DNA of 64,000 nucleotides from Fusibacter ferrireducens (GCF_015352425.1 NZ_JADKNH010000008.1:234242-298241), one strand, 5' to 3'. Numbered from the stretch's first letter, positions 1 through 7,538 are shown. Notes: a model not told the origin generated them from the sequence alone. Made by a program: numbers and translations.

Positions 1-302
1 TGAAAATCCAGTAAATAAATGAGTTTGTCATATGAAATTTCTAAACCTAGCTCTTCGGACAACTCTCTTGTGCTGTCATGATTTTCATCACTGCTATAAT
101 GTCCCGTGCATGAAGCATCATAACTCTTAGGAAATAGATCTTTTGTTGTAGCTCTTCGTTGCAAAATGATTTTTTGATGACTCTGATCATAAACCCAACA
201 GTGGAACACATAATGCCATTTGCCATTTTCATGAACAATACGACGTTCTTCACTACCACACCATTTAAGATCTTCATTGTAGACGTTTAAGTATTCTGTC
301 AT
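1..302 (-). CDS. Nudix hydrolase, N-terminal 100 residues (cut by window edge)
   Basis: The reading frame opens at an ATG at 302 and runs leftward off the window without a stop, so only about 100 codons are visible. Residues 28-38 (GKWHYVFHCWV), QRR at 48-50 and the P..YDASCTGH stretch match the YfcD/IPP-isomerase-like branch of the Nudix family, which hydrolyses or rearranges nucleoside-diphosphate-type substrates. The Nudix box is at 67-86 (G67, E73, REL 79-81, EELG 83-86). It has five residues between E73 and R79 where the family normally has seven, so the box is two residues short. A GGGG-rich Shine-Dalgarno lies just upstream. Substrate cannot be read from the sequence. The MazG-like gene lies 21 bases upstream on the same strand. 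Confidence 0.8.
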   Translation of the reverse strand, partial: MTEYLNVYNEDLKWCGSEERRIVHENGKWHYVFHCWVYDQSHQKIILQRRATTKDLFPKSYDASCTGHYSSDENHDSTRELSEELGLEISYDKLIYLLDF

Positions 303-323
303 TTTATGGTTACCCCTTTTATA

Positions 324-656
324 TCATTCATCTTCTTTTGGTCTTGTAACCTTTACAAGATTAACGCGTTCCTCAAACGAACCTCTTAAATCCGCTTTCG
401 TACGCTGAATTCGCTTCATCTCTTCTTCGGAAACATTATGTGTTAAATGTAAACACCTAATAACTTCCAAAATATCGGCAAGTTCTTCAATGCTCTCTGA
501 GTCTAAATATTCTTGCACTTCTTCCATGAGTTTATTTTTTAGCGCCTCAAGGTATGCCTTTTCGCTAAGTTTACTGACTTCATAAAGTGCACCACTTTCC
601 GCAATTATTTGAGGTATTTTATCACGCACTAACTTATTATAATAAATTGTATTCAT
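324..656 (-). CDS. MazG-like nucleoside triphosphate pyrophosphohydrolase
   Basis: This 110-residue protein starts with the YNKLVRDKIP signature (6-15) seen in small all-alpha NTP pyrophosphohydrolases related to MazG and HisE. The acidic metal-binding pattern is present as EEVQE (45-49) followed by EELAD (57-61). Such proteins hydrolyse NTPs or dNTPs to monophosphate and pyrophosphate and are thought to clear damaged nucleotides in the cytoplasm; the substrate here is unknown. Length is normal for the family. An AAGGAG Shine-Dalgarno sits 8 bases before the ATG. It is followed by the Nudix gene, so two nucleotide-sanitising enzymes probably share a transcript. Confidence 0.8.
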   Translation of the reverse strand: MNTIYYNKLVRDKIPQIIAESGALYEVSKLSEKAYLEALKNKLMEEVQEYLDSESIEELADILEVIRCLHLTHNVSEEEMKRIQRTKADLRGSFEERVNLVKVTRPKEDE

Positions 657-785
657 CGTTTTTCACTCCTTATATGTATTCTATTCTACTTTAATTAATA
701 AACTCCTATTATTTTAACCCAATTTTTCAAAACTTGCCATAATAGAATTATAACTAAACACCAATTCACTCTACCCATACATTAT

Positions 786-816
786 AAAAAAAATCCCCTT
801 CAATTAAGAAGGGGGG
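786..816 (-). terminator. Intrinsic terminator of the peroxiredoxin gene
   Basis: CCCCTTC (795-801) pairs with GAAGGGG (808-814) around a six-base loop. Read on the minus strand, a run of eight U follows. It lies 43 bases past the peroxiredoxin stop. Confidence 0.85.
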
Positions 817-858
817 AATACTCTATCTTCAAGGATCTTAAATAAATTTCACTATTAT

Positions 859-1380
859 CTATAAAAGTGCATCTCCATCTTCCCAATCCACTGGACATAA
901 TCCACCAGTTTGTAATGCCTTTAGCACTCTCAAAGTCTCATCAACACTTCTGCCAACATTGAGATCGTGTACGACACTATATCTTACTTTCCCTTCTGGG
1001 TCTATAATGAAGAGTCCACGAAGCGCAATACCCGCTTCTTCAATGAGAACACCATAATCCAATGATAGTTTTTTAGTTAAATCTGAACCCAATGGGAAAT
1101 TGAGTTTGCCAAGATCACTATTAATCCATGCTTTATGTGAATGTTCACTATCAATGCTGACGCCTAATACATCTGCATCTAAAGCTTTGAAATCATCATA
1201 TCTTTTAGAGTAAGCTGTGATTTCGGTCGGACATACAAATGTGAAATCAAGTGGATAAAAAAATAGCACAAGCCATTTACCCTTGTAATTACTCAATGAC
1301 GCTTCTCCAAATCCACTGCCATCGCCTAAAGCAGTTGTTACACTAAACTCTGGTGCATTTTGACCTACGATTCTTTCCAT
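859..1380 (-). CDS. 2-Cys peroxiredoxin (AhpC/Prx1 type)
   Basis: A thiol peroxidase that reduces hydrogen peroxide and organic hydroperoxides in the cytoplasm. The peroxidatic cysteine is C50 in FTFVCPTE, and the resolving cysteine is C162 in GGLCPVDW, so this is a typical 2-Cys enzyme. At 173 residues it is slightly shorter than AhpC (about 187) because the C-terminal tail ends soon after C162. A strong GAGGAGG Shine-Dalgarno precedes the ATG. It appears to be transcribed alone and has its own terminator. No ahpF is next to it, so the reductant (thioredoxin or an NADH-linked flavoprotein) must be encoded elsewhere. In an anaerobe this is an oxidative-stress defence gene. Confidence 0.92.
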   Translation of the reverse strand: MERIVGQNAPEFSVTTALGDGSGFGEASLSNYKGKWLVLFFYPLDFTFVCPTEITAYSKRYDDFKALDADVLGVSIDSEHSHKAWINSDLGKLNFPLGSDLTKKLSLDYGVLIEEAGIALRGLFIIDPEGKVRYSVVHDLNVGRSVDETLRVLKALQTGGLCPVDWEDGDALL

Positions 1381-1537
1381 GATTCAATTCCTCCTCATAA
1401 TCTTATAGTTAAGGTGTAAACCCTTTTTCTATAAAGATTATATCACACTTTGTAATAATTACAATATGATTTTAATTATCAATTGCAAAAGTATTGCAAA
1501 TGACCTTATAAGTATACAAGAGTAAATTGACCCGTTC

Positions 1538-1660
1538 GCTGGTGAACATGCCTCAGCACAGCTTTTGGCTCAAATCTTGTTGCATATAACAACATTTAAG
1601 TCATCTCTCAATGACTCAAAACGATTTTCGCTGACGCCGCTTTTGGCTCAAATCTTGTTG
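1538..1660 (+). repeat. Dispersed palindromic repeat, locus 1 (partial unit plus short unit)
   Basis: Two units of the window-wide repeat. The first (about 1538-1582) is only the right-hand part, ending GGCTCAAATCTTGTTG. The second (about 1589-1660) runs from CAACATTTAAG to the same end but lacks the internal 27-base segment found in full units. The TTGTTG end sits 7 bases from the A-run that is the U-tract of the next terminator. Confidence 0.85.
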
Positions 1661-1667
1661 TTTTAAT

Positions 1668-1695
1668 AAAAAAAGCTGCTTTATCAGCAGCTTTT
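1668..1695 (-). terminator. Intrinsic terminator after the SorC-type regulator
   Basis: AAAAGCTGC (1671-1679) pairs with GCAGCTTTT (1687-1695), nine base pairs with a seven-base loop. On the minus strand it is followed by a U-run. It lies 131 bases past the regulator stop. Confidence 0.8.
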
Positions 1696-1826
1696 AGACT
1701 CAAGCAGTTGGCAAACCAATTCAGAGGTTCTTTGCGAATAACATGCCTCTATAGGGTTGAACAAACTAAGCCGTGAATATGCCATCGTTAACGAATACGC
1801 CGACTTATGGTCCCTATGTACTTGAT
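1696..1826 (-). other. Structured 3' region of the SorC-type gene
   Basis: Between the regulator stop and its terminator the minus strand can form several hairpins. ATAGGG pairs with CCCTAT and encloses a palindromic CGTTAACG segment. GAGG pairs with CCTC, and TTGG pairs with CCAA across TTTG. I do not recognise a known RNA class. It may be a 3' UTR-derived RNA or an unidentified regulatory element. Confidence 0.35.
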
Positions 1827-2792
1827 CTACTCTTCTTCTAAATTGTTAATAATTGCCATAGCCGCATTCAGATCCAATATCAAAACATCAAGATAATTGC
1901 CTTTCAACGCCGCCTTTATTGCTTCGACTTTCATTGTACCACCAGCAATCCCAATCGTTAACTTGGCATTTCGAAATTGTTCCAAAGTTATTCCTATAAT
2001 CCGACTATTACTTTCAAATTTACTGCCATCACCATTCTTATCAATCAGCATATTGCTAACATCAGCTACAGCGCCTTCATTTACTAGTTTTTGAAGCTGT
2101 TCTTCTGTATAATAGCCACTTGAAATCATTGTGGATGTATTTAATTTTGGACAGCCAATACCAGACACAGCAATATCAAGGCAATCGTACAACTTCATTA
2201 ATTCATTTATGCTTCTTTCTTCCATAAACAATTTTTTTCGATCTAAATCATCAACCATGGAAGGTGCAAGTAGTACTTTTGAATTTGCCCGAAACTTCTC
2301 TGCAAAATCTATTGCAATTTGGTTCGGATGAAGGTCAAACATGGCTTCGCCAATACCCCCACTTAAAGGAATAAACGTCAAACTGTTCTTTTTAGTGTTT
2401 GTAATATACCTAGGTATTAGTTTAACCGTTGTTCCCCAAGTAACACCAATAATTTGGTCACTCTTAACAATTCTCTCTAAATAAGCCGCTCCAGCTTTAG
2501 CCAGTTCATCTTTAATGACCTCGATGTTATCCGTGTTCACCTCAACAATAATAGCTTCCTTTAACCCAAATTTTTTTTCAAGAATATGCTCAATCTCTAT
2601 GAATTTATATTCATAAGGATTAACTACTGTGATTTTTACAATACCATTCTGGATAGCACTATTCAAAATTCTTGATACAGTAGATTTTGAAATACCGAGT
2701 TTCTCAGAGATATCAGCTTGATTGAATCCCTCATCATAATACATCTGTGCACATCTCACCATTAATCTTTTGTCGTTAATTGCTTTTTCCAT
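1827..2792 (-). CDS. SorC-family sugar-responsive transcriptional regulator
   Basis: A DNA-binding regulator with an N-terminal helix-turn-helix (about residues 20-45, NQADISEKLGISKSTVSRIL) and a SorC/CggR-type sugar-phosphate-binding domain over the rest of its 321 residues (ISGIG-like and TWGTT segments). Proteins of this family bind a phosphorylated sugar or polyol and control the matching catabolic operon. I place the start at the second in-frame ATG (2792), which is seven bases after GGAG; the first ATG (2798) is too close to that Shine-Dalgarno. It is not co-transcribed with the PTS operon at 5.8-9.9 kb, but it is the only sugar-type regulator nearby and is the likely controller of that operon. 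This link is inferred. Confidence 0.85.
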   Translation of the reverse strand: MEKAINDKRLMVRCAQMYYDEGFNQADISEKLGISKSTVSRILNSAIQNGIVKITVVNPYEYKFIEIEHILEKKFGLKEAIIVEVNTDNIEVIKDELAKAGAAYLERIVKSDQIIGVTWGTTVKLIPRYITNTKKNSLTFIPLSGGIGEAMFDLHPNQIAIDFAEKFRANSKVLLAPSMVDDLDRKKLFMEERSINELMKLYDCLDIAVSGIGCPKLNTSTMISSGYYTEEQLQKLVNEGAVADVSNMLIDKNGDGSKFESNSRIIGITLEQFRNAKLTIGIAGGTMKVEAIKAALKGNYLDVLILDLNAAMAIINNLEEE

Positions 2793-2931
2793 TTCCATTC
2801 TCCATACAAATATACTCTATACATAGAATATATTTCTTCATCTTATATTATTATTTATTTTATTGCCCATAATTGTGAAAAATTTATTTTATCCGGTCAC
2901 TTTCTATGTACTCTAAAAGCATTCTATAATG

Positions 2932-2963
2932 TATCCAACTTCATAAATATATCCAACTTCATA
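2932..2963. promoter_or_regulatory. Tandem direct repeat upstream of the SorC-type gene
   Basis: TATCCAACTTCATA occurs twice, at 2932-2945 and 2950-2963, with an 18-base period. It lies in the 410-base AT-rich spacer between the regulator and ispD. A two-site operator, perhaps for autoregulation, is plausible but unproven. Confidence 0.45.
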
Positions 2964-3065
2964 TGCACGTTATATTATAACATGAAAATATATTCATCGT
3001 CAGCAAAAAAAATAATTTTTTATTCAAAGTGTGCCTCCTAAAATGACATTCATACCAGCTAAAAA

Positions 3066-3141
3066 TAGCTTATTCGGTTAATTTGGGCCCAAATAAGCTA
3101 TCAAAAAAAAGAGAATTCGTTTTTTTTTTAACGATTTCTCT
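3066..3141 (-). terminator. Two consecutive hairpins ending the ispD transcript
   Basis: GAGAATTCGT (3111-3120) pairs with ACGATTTCTC (3131-3140) and, on the minus strand, is followed by eight U. A second hairpin with arms AGCTTATT (3067-3074) and AATAAGCT (3092-3099) lies just beyond it and ends in a short U-run. Confidence 0.75.
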
Positions 3142-3202
3142 TTGCAAAATATGACCTTCTTTGGATCATTCTTTTTCATTTGTTTTTTAATTTACTATGG
3201 AT

Positions 3203-3916
3203 TCACTTTTTATATCTGGTTCTGCCTTCTATTATCCTTTTCATCGTCAGTATATCATCTGGTATCGTAATTTTAATATTCTCATAACTCCCATCAACAA
3301 TAAGAACTTTTTCATCCGTAAAAAGCTCAACCATCATGGCATCATCTGTTACATGCGCACATTCATCAATACCGATTTGATAAGCTTTTACAATTAAATC
3401 TCGGTGAAAAGCCTGGGGAGTCATGACCGAATACAATTTTTCTCTAGGAGGTGTATATTCAATTTCCTTGAACTCATTGATCAATTTATAAGTATTTTTA
3501 ACAGGGACACCAACGACACAGGCTTTTCTTTCCCGCAGAGTATCCACAACGATGCTGATTTCTTCTTTATTAACTAATGGCCTAGCACCATCATGAATAA
3601 GGACATAATCTGTGTTTTCATCGAGCACCTTCAATCCGTTGTAAACAGAATTATAACGCTCCTTACCACCATACGCTATTTTAAAATTATTTTTTTTAAA
3701 GTACTTATTTAATACTTCATTTTTAACAATTTCTTCTTCATTTTGATTAATAACCAGAATAATGTCATCAATATATGCATGCTCTAGAAAGCACTGAATT
3801 GTATAAGCCAAAATTGGTTTGTCTTCAATCTTAAAGAACTGTTTATTAGATTTAGCCATCATTCTCTTGCCCTGACCTGCAGCTAATATAATAACAGATA
3901 CATGTTTTTTTATCAT
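3203..3916 (-). CDS. ispD: 2-C-methyl-D-erythritol 4-phosphate cytidylyltransferase
   Basis: Transfers CMP from CTP to 2-C-methyl-D-erythritol 4-phosphate (MEP), giving CDP-methylerythritol, the third step of the MEP isoprenoid pathway. Family motifs are all visible: the nucleotide-binding LAAGQGKRM (11-19), GGKERYNSV (83-91), HDGARPLV (108-115) and the TDDA segment near the C-terminus. Length (237) is normal. The Shine-Dalgarno is weak (AGAGAG about 10 bases before the ATG). No ispF is attached, so this copy stands alone. It lies about 2 kb downstream of a PTS operon that encodes a DXR-like (DRL family) oxidoreductase, a suggestive pairing. A related cytidylyltransferase acting on ribitol phosphate (TarI type) cannot be fully excluded. 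Confidence 0.85.
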   Translation of the reverse strand: MIKKHVSVIILAAGQGKRMMAKSNKQFFKIEDKPILAYTIQCFLEHAYIDDIILVINQNEEEIVKNEVLNKYFKKNNFKIAYGGKERYNSVYNGLKVLDENTDYVLIHDGARPLVNKEEISIVVDTLRERKACVVGVPVKNTYKLINEFKEIEYTPPREKLYSVMTPQAFHRDLIVKAYQIGIDECAHVTDDAMMVELFTDEKVLIVDGSYENIKITIPDDILTMKRIIEGRTRYKK

Positions 3917-3963
3917 TTATATACGCTCTCTTTAAAAGTGATTTATTATTTCGATTAGTGGTT

Positions 3964-4075
3964 AGGGGGCAAAAGTCAGTTTCGCCTCCCCCCTATACCA
4001 TATGCTGTATCGCGTACTCTCTGTAACCGACATCATATGGTATGAAGGGGGCTCAACTTTTGCATTTTGACACCC
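3964..4075. repeat. Long imperfect palindrome between ispD and a small zinc-ribbon gene
   Basis: Left arm elements GCAAAAGT, CCCCC and ATACCATATG (about 3969-4004) match in reverse order CATATGGTAT, GGGGG and ACTTTTGC (about 4034-4064). The arms are about 40 bases each with a 30-base centre. It could be a small non-autonomous element or a large RNA hairpin. No second copy was noticed in the window. Confidence 0.6.
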
Positions 4076-4081
4076 TAGCGA

Positions 4082-4405
4082 TTAGTCTTTCTCGATTTTT
4101 TTTATATCTTCAACTTCATTATAGACTCTTTTGGGTTTTGTAATCATCCTAGCCGGAAGATTTTTGATGAAATCATATAGATTTTTTCTCATTTCTTCGG
4201 TCATGCGATGCGGTTTGCTAATAATCCTCGTTAACCAATCATGTTTATATTGACTTAATAGCTCACTATGATTCAAACCCGTAGTTTTTCCACATTCTAT
4301 ACATGTTAAACTTTCAATTTCAGAATCAAAATAAATCACTTCATGATCCGTATCTTCATTACATTGTGTGCAAAAAAGTATAACATCAACTTTTGATATT
4401 TTCAC
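4082..4405 (-). CDS. Small zinc-ribbon protein of unknown role
   Basis: A 107-residue protein with two CxxC pairs, C12/C15 and C35/C38, spaced as in a rubredoxin-like zinc ribbon. A basic C-terminal half rich in K, R, N and E follows. It resembles the uncharacterised small Bacillus 'bh protein' type, but I am not certain of the family. Translation starts at GTG (4405), seven bases after AAGGAG. No catalytic motif is visible; a nucleic-acid or protein contact role would fit a zinc ribbon. It is separated from ispD by the long palindrome, so it may not share a transcript with it. Confidence 0.6.
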   Translation of the reverse strand: MKISKVDVILFCTQCNEDTDHEVIYFDSEIESLTCIECGKTTGLNHSELLSQYKHDWLTRIISKPHRMTEEMRKNLYDFIKNLPARMITKPKRVYNEVEDIKKIEKD

Positions 4406-4721
4406 TATTAACTCCTTTCTATCATGGTCGATTTCATATAATTATGCTTACCATAGTACTACTAAAAATAGCTTTGATAAGACTAAACATTCATAATAAA
4501 AATATGTCAAATGAATGTTATTTTATCATGTTAGGAACCAAAACACAATCTTAAAAATATATTTCCATAATGAGATCATTGGCAACGAAGCAAAGCTCAT
4601 GAAGCGGCTAGACCGACAAAAAGGAAATGGAAGAATGGGAACAAGAATTTTATATCTTTTTTTCATTGTAAACATATGGGTTTTACTACTGTGTAGATTG
4701 ATACGAGAGTGAAATTCTTCT
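4406..4721. other. Spacer without a supported gene
   Basis: About 316 AT-rich bases. A plus-strand frame at 4515-4712 would give a 65-residue peptide with one hydrophobic segment near its end, but it has no Shine-Dalgarno and no recognisable homology. I see no clear RNA or promoter. Confidence 0.4.
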
Positions 4722-5147
4722 CTATTTACATTTTATTTTTAGATTTAATACCTTCTCAAAGTCAGGCAATAATTCCTTATCTTTAATTTCAAACATACAC
4801 TCATTCAGTCTTTTCACATTATCTTCTGTGGGAATTTGCTCTTTTATACGTGCTGCAATATCTAATGCACCTACTTTATGAATATGCTTTGCTGAAAAAT
4901 AAAAGCCTGCCTTTATAAGGTCTGTCCAGATAGAAACCCAAACTATAGTTCTTTTTTTATGCTCAACTTTGCATAGCCATGACTTTCCATCGTTGTAGTA
5001 TCGCCATGTATATGTAAGACCATAAGTATCAAATAATTCAATTAAAGAAAGATAGTGTTTATACATTTCACCGAGCTCGCATTTCAAAATATCTTCGTCA
5101 GGATATACATCAGGGTCATTTAGTAAAATCTTGCCTTCAGCTTTCAT
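4722..5147 (-). CDS. DUF3788 family protein
   Basis: A 141-residue cytoplasmic protein. The segment YGLTYTWRYYNDGKSWLCKV and the later FYFSAKHI match the pattern of the DUF3788 family (small proteins of unknown function in Firmicutes and Bacteroidetes). No catalytic residues can be assigned. GAGAGGTG gives a good Shine-Dalgarno ahead of the ATG at 5147. A 36-codon frame upstream ends with a TGA that overlaps this start codon, so the two may be translationally coupled. Confidence 0.7.
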   Translation of the reverse strand: MKAEGKILLNDPDVYPDEDILKCELGEMYKHYLSLIELFDTYGLTYTWRYYNDGKSWLCKVEHKKRTIVWVSIWTDLIKAGFYFSAKHIHKVGALDIAARIKEQIPTEDNVKRLNECMFEIKDKELLPDFEKVLNLKIKCK

Positions 5148-5254
5148 GCCACACCTCTCAAATCATTTTTTCTATTTTCATAACAATACTTACAATAGTC
5201 TTTCCATTTACCGCCGTCACTTTCTGTAGCGTACATTTCAATAGATATGATCAT
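5144..5254 (-). CDS. Possible 36-residue CxxC leader peptide ahead of the DUF3788 gene
   Basis: The frame starts at ATG 5254 and ends at a TGA whose first two bases lie inside the next gene's ATG (..GCATGA..), the typical overlap of coupled genes. The peptide carries a CKYC pair at residues 21-24 and is rich in K, Y and N. The Shine-Dalgarno is weak (AGGTAG). It may be a real small protein, or the remnant of a longer zinc-binding protein. No family was recognised. Confidence 0.35.
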   Translation of the reverse strand: MIISIEMYATESDGGKWKDYCKYCYENRKNDLRGVA

Positions 5255-5329
5255 AAATAATCTACCTACTTTCATTCTAAGACCTTAAATATATTATAGC
5301 ACACAAAGTTGATACCACGTGTCAACTTT

Positions 5330-5637
5330 AACAAGATTTGAGCCGAAAGCTGTGCTGAGGGATGTTCAACCTCAAACAGCATCAGTGAAAATCGGTTTGA
5401 GGCATCAAGTGATGACTCAAATGTTGCTATATGCAACAAGATTTGAGCCATAAGCTGTGCTGAGGGGTGTTCAACCTCAAACAGCGTCAGTGAAAATTGG
5501 TTTGAGGCATCAAGTGATGACTCAAATGTTGCTATATGCAACAAGATTTGAGCCATAAGCTGTGCTGAGGGGTGTTCAACCTCAAACAGCGTCAGTGAAA
5601 ATTGGTTTGAGGCATCAAGTGATGACTCAAATGTTGC
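5330..5637 (-). repeat. Dispersed palindromic repeat, locus 2 (three tandem units)
   Basis: Three nearly identical units in the minus orientation with a 105-base period. Each begins (plus strand) with CAACAAGATTTGAGCC and ends with GACTCAAATGTTG, the units joined by CTATATG. Because 105 is divisible by three, one frame stays open through the array, but it is not a gene. The array ends 7 bases from the U-tract of the HPr-gene terminator. Confidence 0.9.
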
Positions 5638-5643
5638 TATATG

Positions 5644-5674
5644 CAAAACACCCTAGACAGCGTTGTCTAGGGTG
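5644..5674 (-). terminator. Terminator after the PTS/HPr operon
   Basis: CACCCTAGACA (5649-5659) pairs perfectly with TGTCTAGGGTG (5664-5674) around a four-base loop, an 11-bp stem. On the minus strand it is followed by UUUUGC. It is the last strong hairpin after the HPr gene. Confidence 0.7.
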
Positions 5675-5805
5675 AGTAACCCAAAACAGCCTTGTTTCAG
5701 GTGAGCTTATCGCCGTCTTTTTTGTTTAAAATATAATACGAGTTCATCTCTATTTTACTTCACTGTTTAATCCACAATTCACCATAGAAGCGTTGACTCA
5801 ATGAA

Positions 5806-6066
5806 TTATCCTTTAAGGTTATTCAAAAATTCAAGAATTTCTTTGCCGACTTTTTCAGCTTCATCGCCATCAACAACAAGCTTCGCTTTAGTTCCTGCGG
5901 TATAAGCACCAGATAGAATACTTATTACACTTTTAGGATTGGTAACCGTTTCGCCCTTTATCAATTCAATTTTATTTGAATAATTTTTACAGAACTTAGC
6001 AAATTCTGTAGCAGGTCTTGCGTGAAGTCCTGTTTGATTATTTATTGTTACCATTGCTTCAAACAT
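5806..6066 (-). CDS. HPr-family phosphocarrier protein
   Basis: An 86-residue HPr. The phosphorylatable histidine H15 (GLHARPAT) and the regulatory serine S46 (NPKSVISI) are both present, so it should accept phosphate from EI-P and also be a possible target of HPr kinase. HPr passes phosphate to EIIA proteins of the phosphotransferase system in the cytoplasm. The Shine-Dalgarno is a GGGGGG run 5 bases from the ATG. It is the last gene of the glucitol-type PTS operon, immediately after the DRL-type oxidoreductase. That suggests a dedicated HPr for this PTS; a general ptsH may exist elsewhere. Confidence 0.92.
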   Translation of the reverse strand: MFEAMVTINNQTGLHARPATEFAKFCKNYSNKIELIKGETVTNPKSVISILSGAYTAGTKAKLVVDGDEAEKVGKEILEFLNNLKG

Positions 6067-6112
6067 TACGTCCCCCCCATTTTTAGTATCTTATCGCAGT
6101 TATCAAAACAAC

Positions 6113-7405
6113 CTAACCGATAAGTAGTTCTTGTAACTCTCTAAGCTTATAAATAAGTGTTGACTTGTCTAAATCAACCATATCATAAGTTATTTCTTGA
6201 CCTTTTTTAACTTCTTTAGTGATCGTTGCACCAGCTGCCAAACCAATTGGGAGCAATCTTTCTTTTTTAGCGGTCTCATAGGTATCTATTGAAGCATATA
6301 CAGTATATTGACCAAGCCCGTCAATTTTATCTCCAGGATGCAAATCTTTTTTAGCAATTGTAATCACTTCTGCAACTAATGGACCATCCATAGGTTGAAT
6401 AGTAGGTTCATTATAAAGCACGCATCTTGCTGCTGTCAATGGCGTTTCGAGACTTGTTAAGTGATATGGTCTATAGAAGGTGTAGTTTGGACCTTCTCCC
6501 ATACTTAAATACTGAAGTTCATGGTGAATTTGATCATTATCTGTTGTTACAACAATAAACACACCAGGTGCCACACCATTAACATAATCTACTATACCAT
6601 ACTTATTAAGTACGCCACCTTCTTCTTTTAATCTAAAGATCTTTGTCAAGTCCTCTACACCACCTACTGCTGCGTGAGCACCACGAACATCAGGTATAAA
6701 GCCCATTGAGTTTGCCATAGCCGCCATCTCAATCATGGTTTTTGTGCCATCCTTGAATTCACAAAGCATCTTTGGTGCAACACCCTCTCTTTCAGCCTGT
6801 TCTCTACAACTGTCTGGAGTACTTTCAAGATTTACTGGATTATTTTTCCCTTTACCAATTGCAACAACTTCAAATCCCATACCGTCTGCAAAGTCATATA
6901 ATTCACGTACCGACCCCGGTTCATCACCTGCTGTTCCTGTATAAATGACACCTGCGTTAACAGCTAATTTTTTAAGGATTGGTCCAATAACCACATCCGT
7001 TTCAACATTTAACATTACAATATGTTTTTTGTTTAAGATTGTATCCAAGGCAATACGTGCACCAACATCAGGTGACCCAGTTGCATCAACTACAACGTCA
7101 ACCAATGTCGCTTGTGATACAAGCGCCGAATTACTCGTAACAATATACTTATCTTCAGCCATAAATTTATTAGCCTCTTCAAGAGTGTTCACTTGTACGA
7201 CATCTTTAGCATCAATCCCAGCATTATTAAATGCTTCAATTGCCGATTGAACATTGATGTCCGCTACTATAGCTGGCATCATAGCATGCATCTTAGTCAT
7301 TTGACTAACCATACCTTTACCCATCTGACCAGCACCTACAAGACCAACTCTAATCTTTTTACCTTGTGCTTCATATTCTTTTAATTTTGTGTTTAATCCT
7401 AACAT
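6113..7405 (-). CDS. DRL/COG4091-type NAD(P)-dependent oxidoreductase with SAF domain
   Basis: A 430-residue protein with an N-terminal Rossmann fold (GLVGAGQMG at 21-29), a homoserine-dehydrogenase-like middle (DATGSP, NVETD, GTAGDEPGS) and a C-terminal SAF domain. This is the architecture of COG4091. One member, Brucella DRL, is a DXR-like enzyme that converts 1-deoxyxylulose 5-phosphate to MEP; other members are uncharacterised or catabolic. I place the start at the ATG at 7405, which follows AAGGAGG; an upstream ATG would make the Shine-Dalgarno part of the protein. It lies between EIIA and HPr genes of a polyol PTS. So the likely substrate is a phosphorylated polyol or ketose, possibly methylerythritol phosphate. 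The reaction is inferred, not shown. Confidence 0.8.
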   Translation of the reverse strand: MLGLNTKLKEYEAQGKKIRVGLVGAGQMGKGMVSQMTKMHAMMPAIVADINVQSAIEAFNNAGIDAKDVVQVNTLEEANKFMAEDKYIVTSNSALVSQATLVDVVVDATGSPDVGARIALDTILNKKHIVMLNVETDVVIGPILKKLAVNAGVIYTGTAGDEPGSVRELYDFADGMGFEVVAIGKGKNNPVNLESTPDSCREQAEREGVAPKMLCEFKDGTKTMIEMAAMANSMGFIPDVRGAHAAVGGVEDLTKIFRLKEEGGVLNKYGIVDYVNGVAPGVFIVVTTDNDQIHHELQYLSMGEGPNYTFYRPYHLTSLETPLTAARCVLYNEPTIQPMDGPLVAEVITIAKKDLHPGDKIDGLGQYTVYASIDTYETAKKERLLPIGLAAGATITKEVKKGQEITYDMVDLDKSTLIYKLRELQELLIG

Positions 7406-7500
7406 ATTAATGCCTCCTTGTAGAGAAAAATTTCTCACTGTGAATTTTATTTCTTATTGTGCAAAAAAAAAATTTCTTATGTTGATAATTTAGGAGCAAG

Positions 7501-7538
7501 TCTTTGTGTATAAATTAAATTGAATTCATACACAAAGA
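7501..7538. promoter_or_regulatory. Inverted repeat between EIIA and the DRL-type gene
   Basis: TCTTTGTGTAT (7501-7511) and ATACACAAAGA (7528-7538) are perfect 11-bp arms around a 16-base loop. They sit in the 195-base gap inside the operon. In RNA this hairpin could set relative expression of the PTS and enzyme genes by processing or partial termination; as DNA it could be an operator. There is no U-tract on the minus side. Confidence 0.55.

Noticed and set aside
4515..4712. Small plus-strand membrane protein
   Set aside because: One hydrophobic stretch but no Shine-Dalgarno, no homology and poor codon pattern.
5330..5637. CRISPR array
   Set aside because: The 105-base units are directly tandem with only a seven-base junction and no unique spacers, and no cas genes are present.
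5272..5646. A 124-codon frame encoding three 35-residue repeats
   Set aside because: It exists only because the 105-base repeat unit is divisible by three. The same unit at other loci is in other frames or interrupted, and there is no Shine-Dalgarno.
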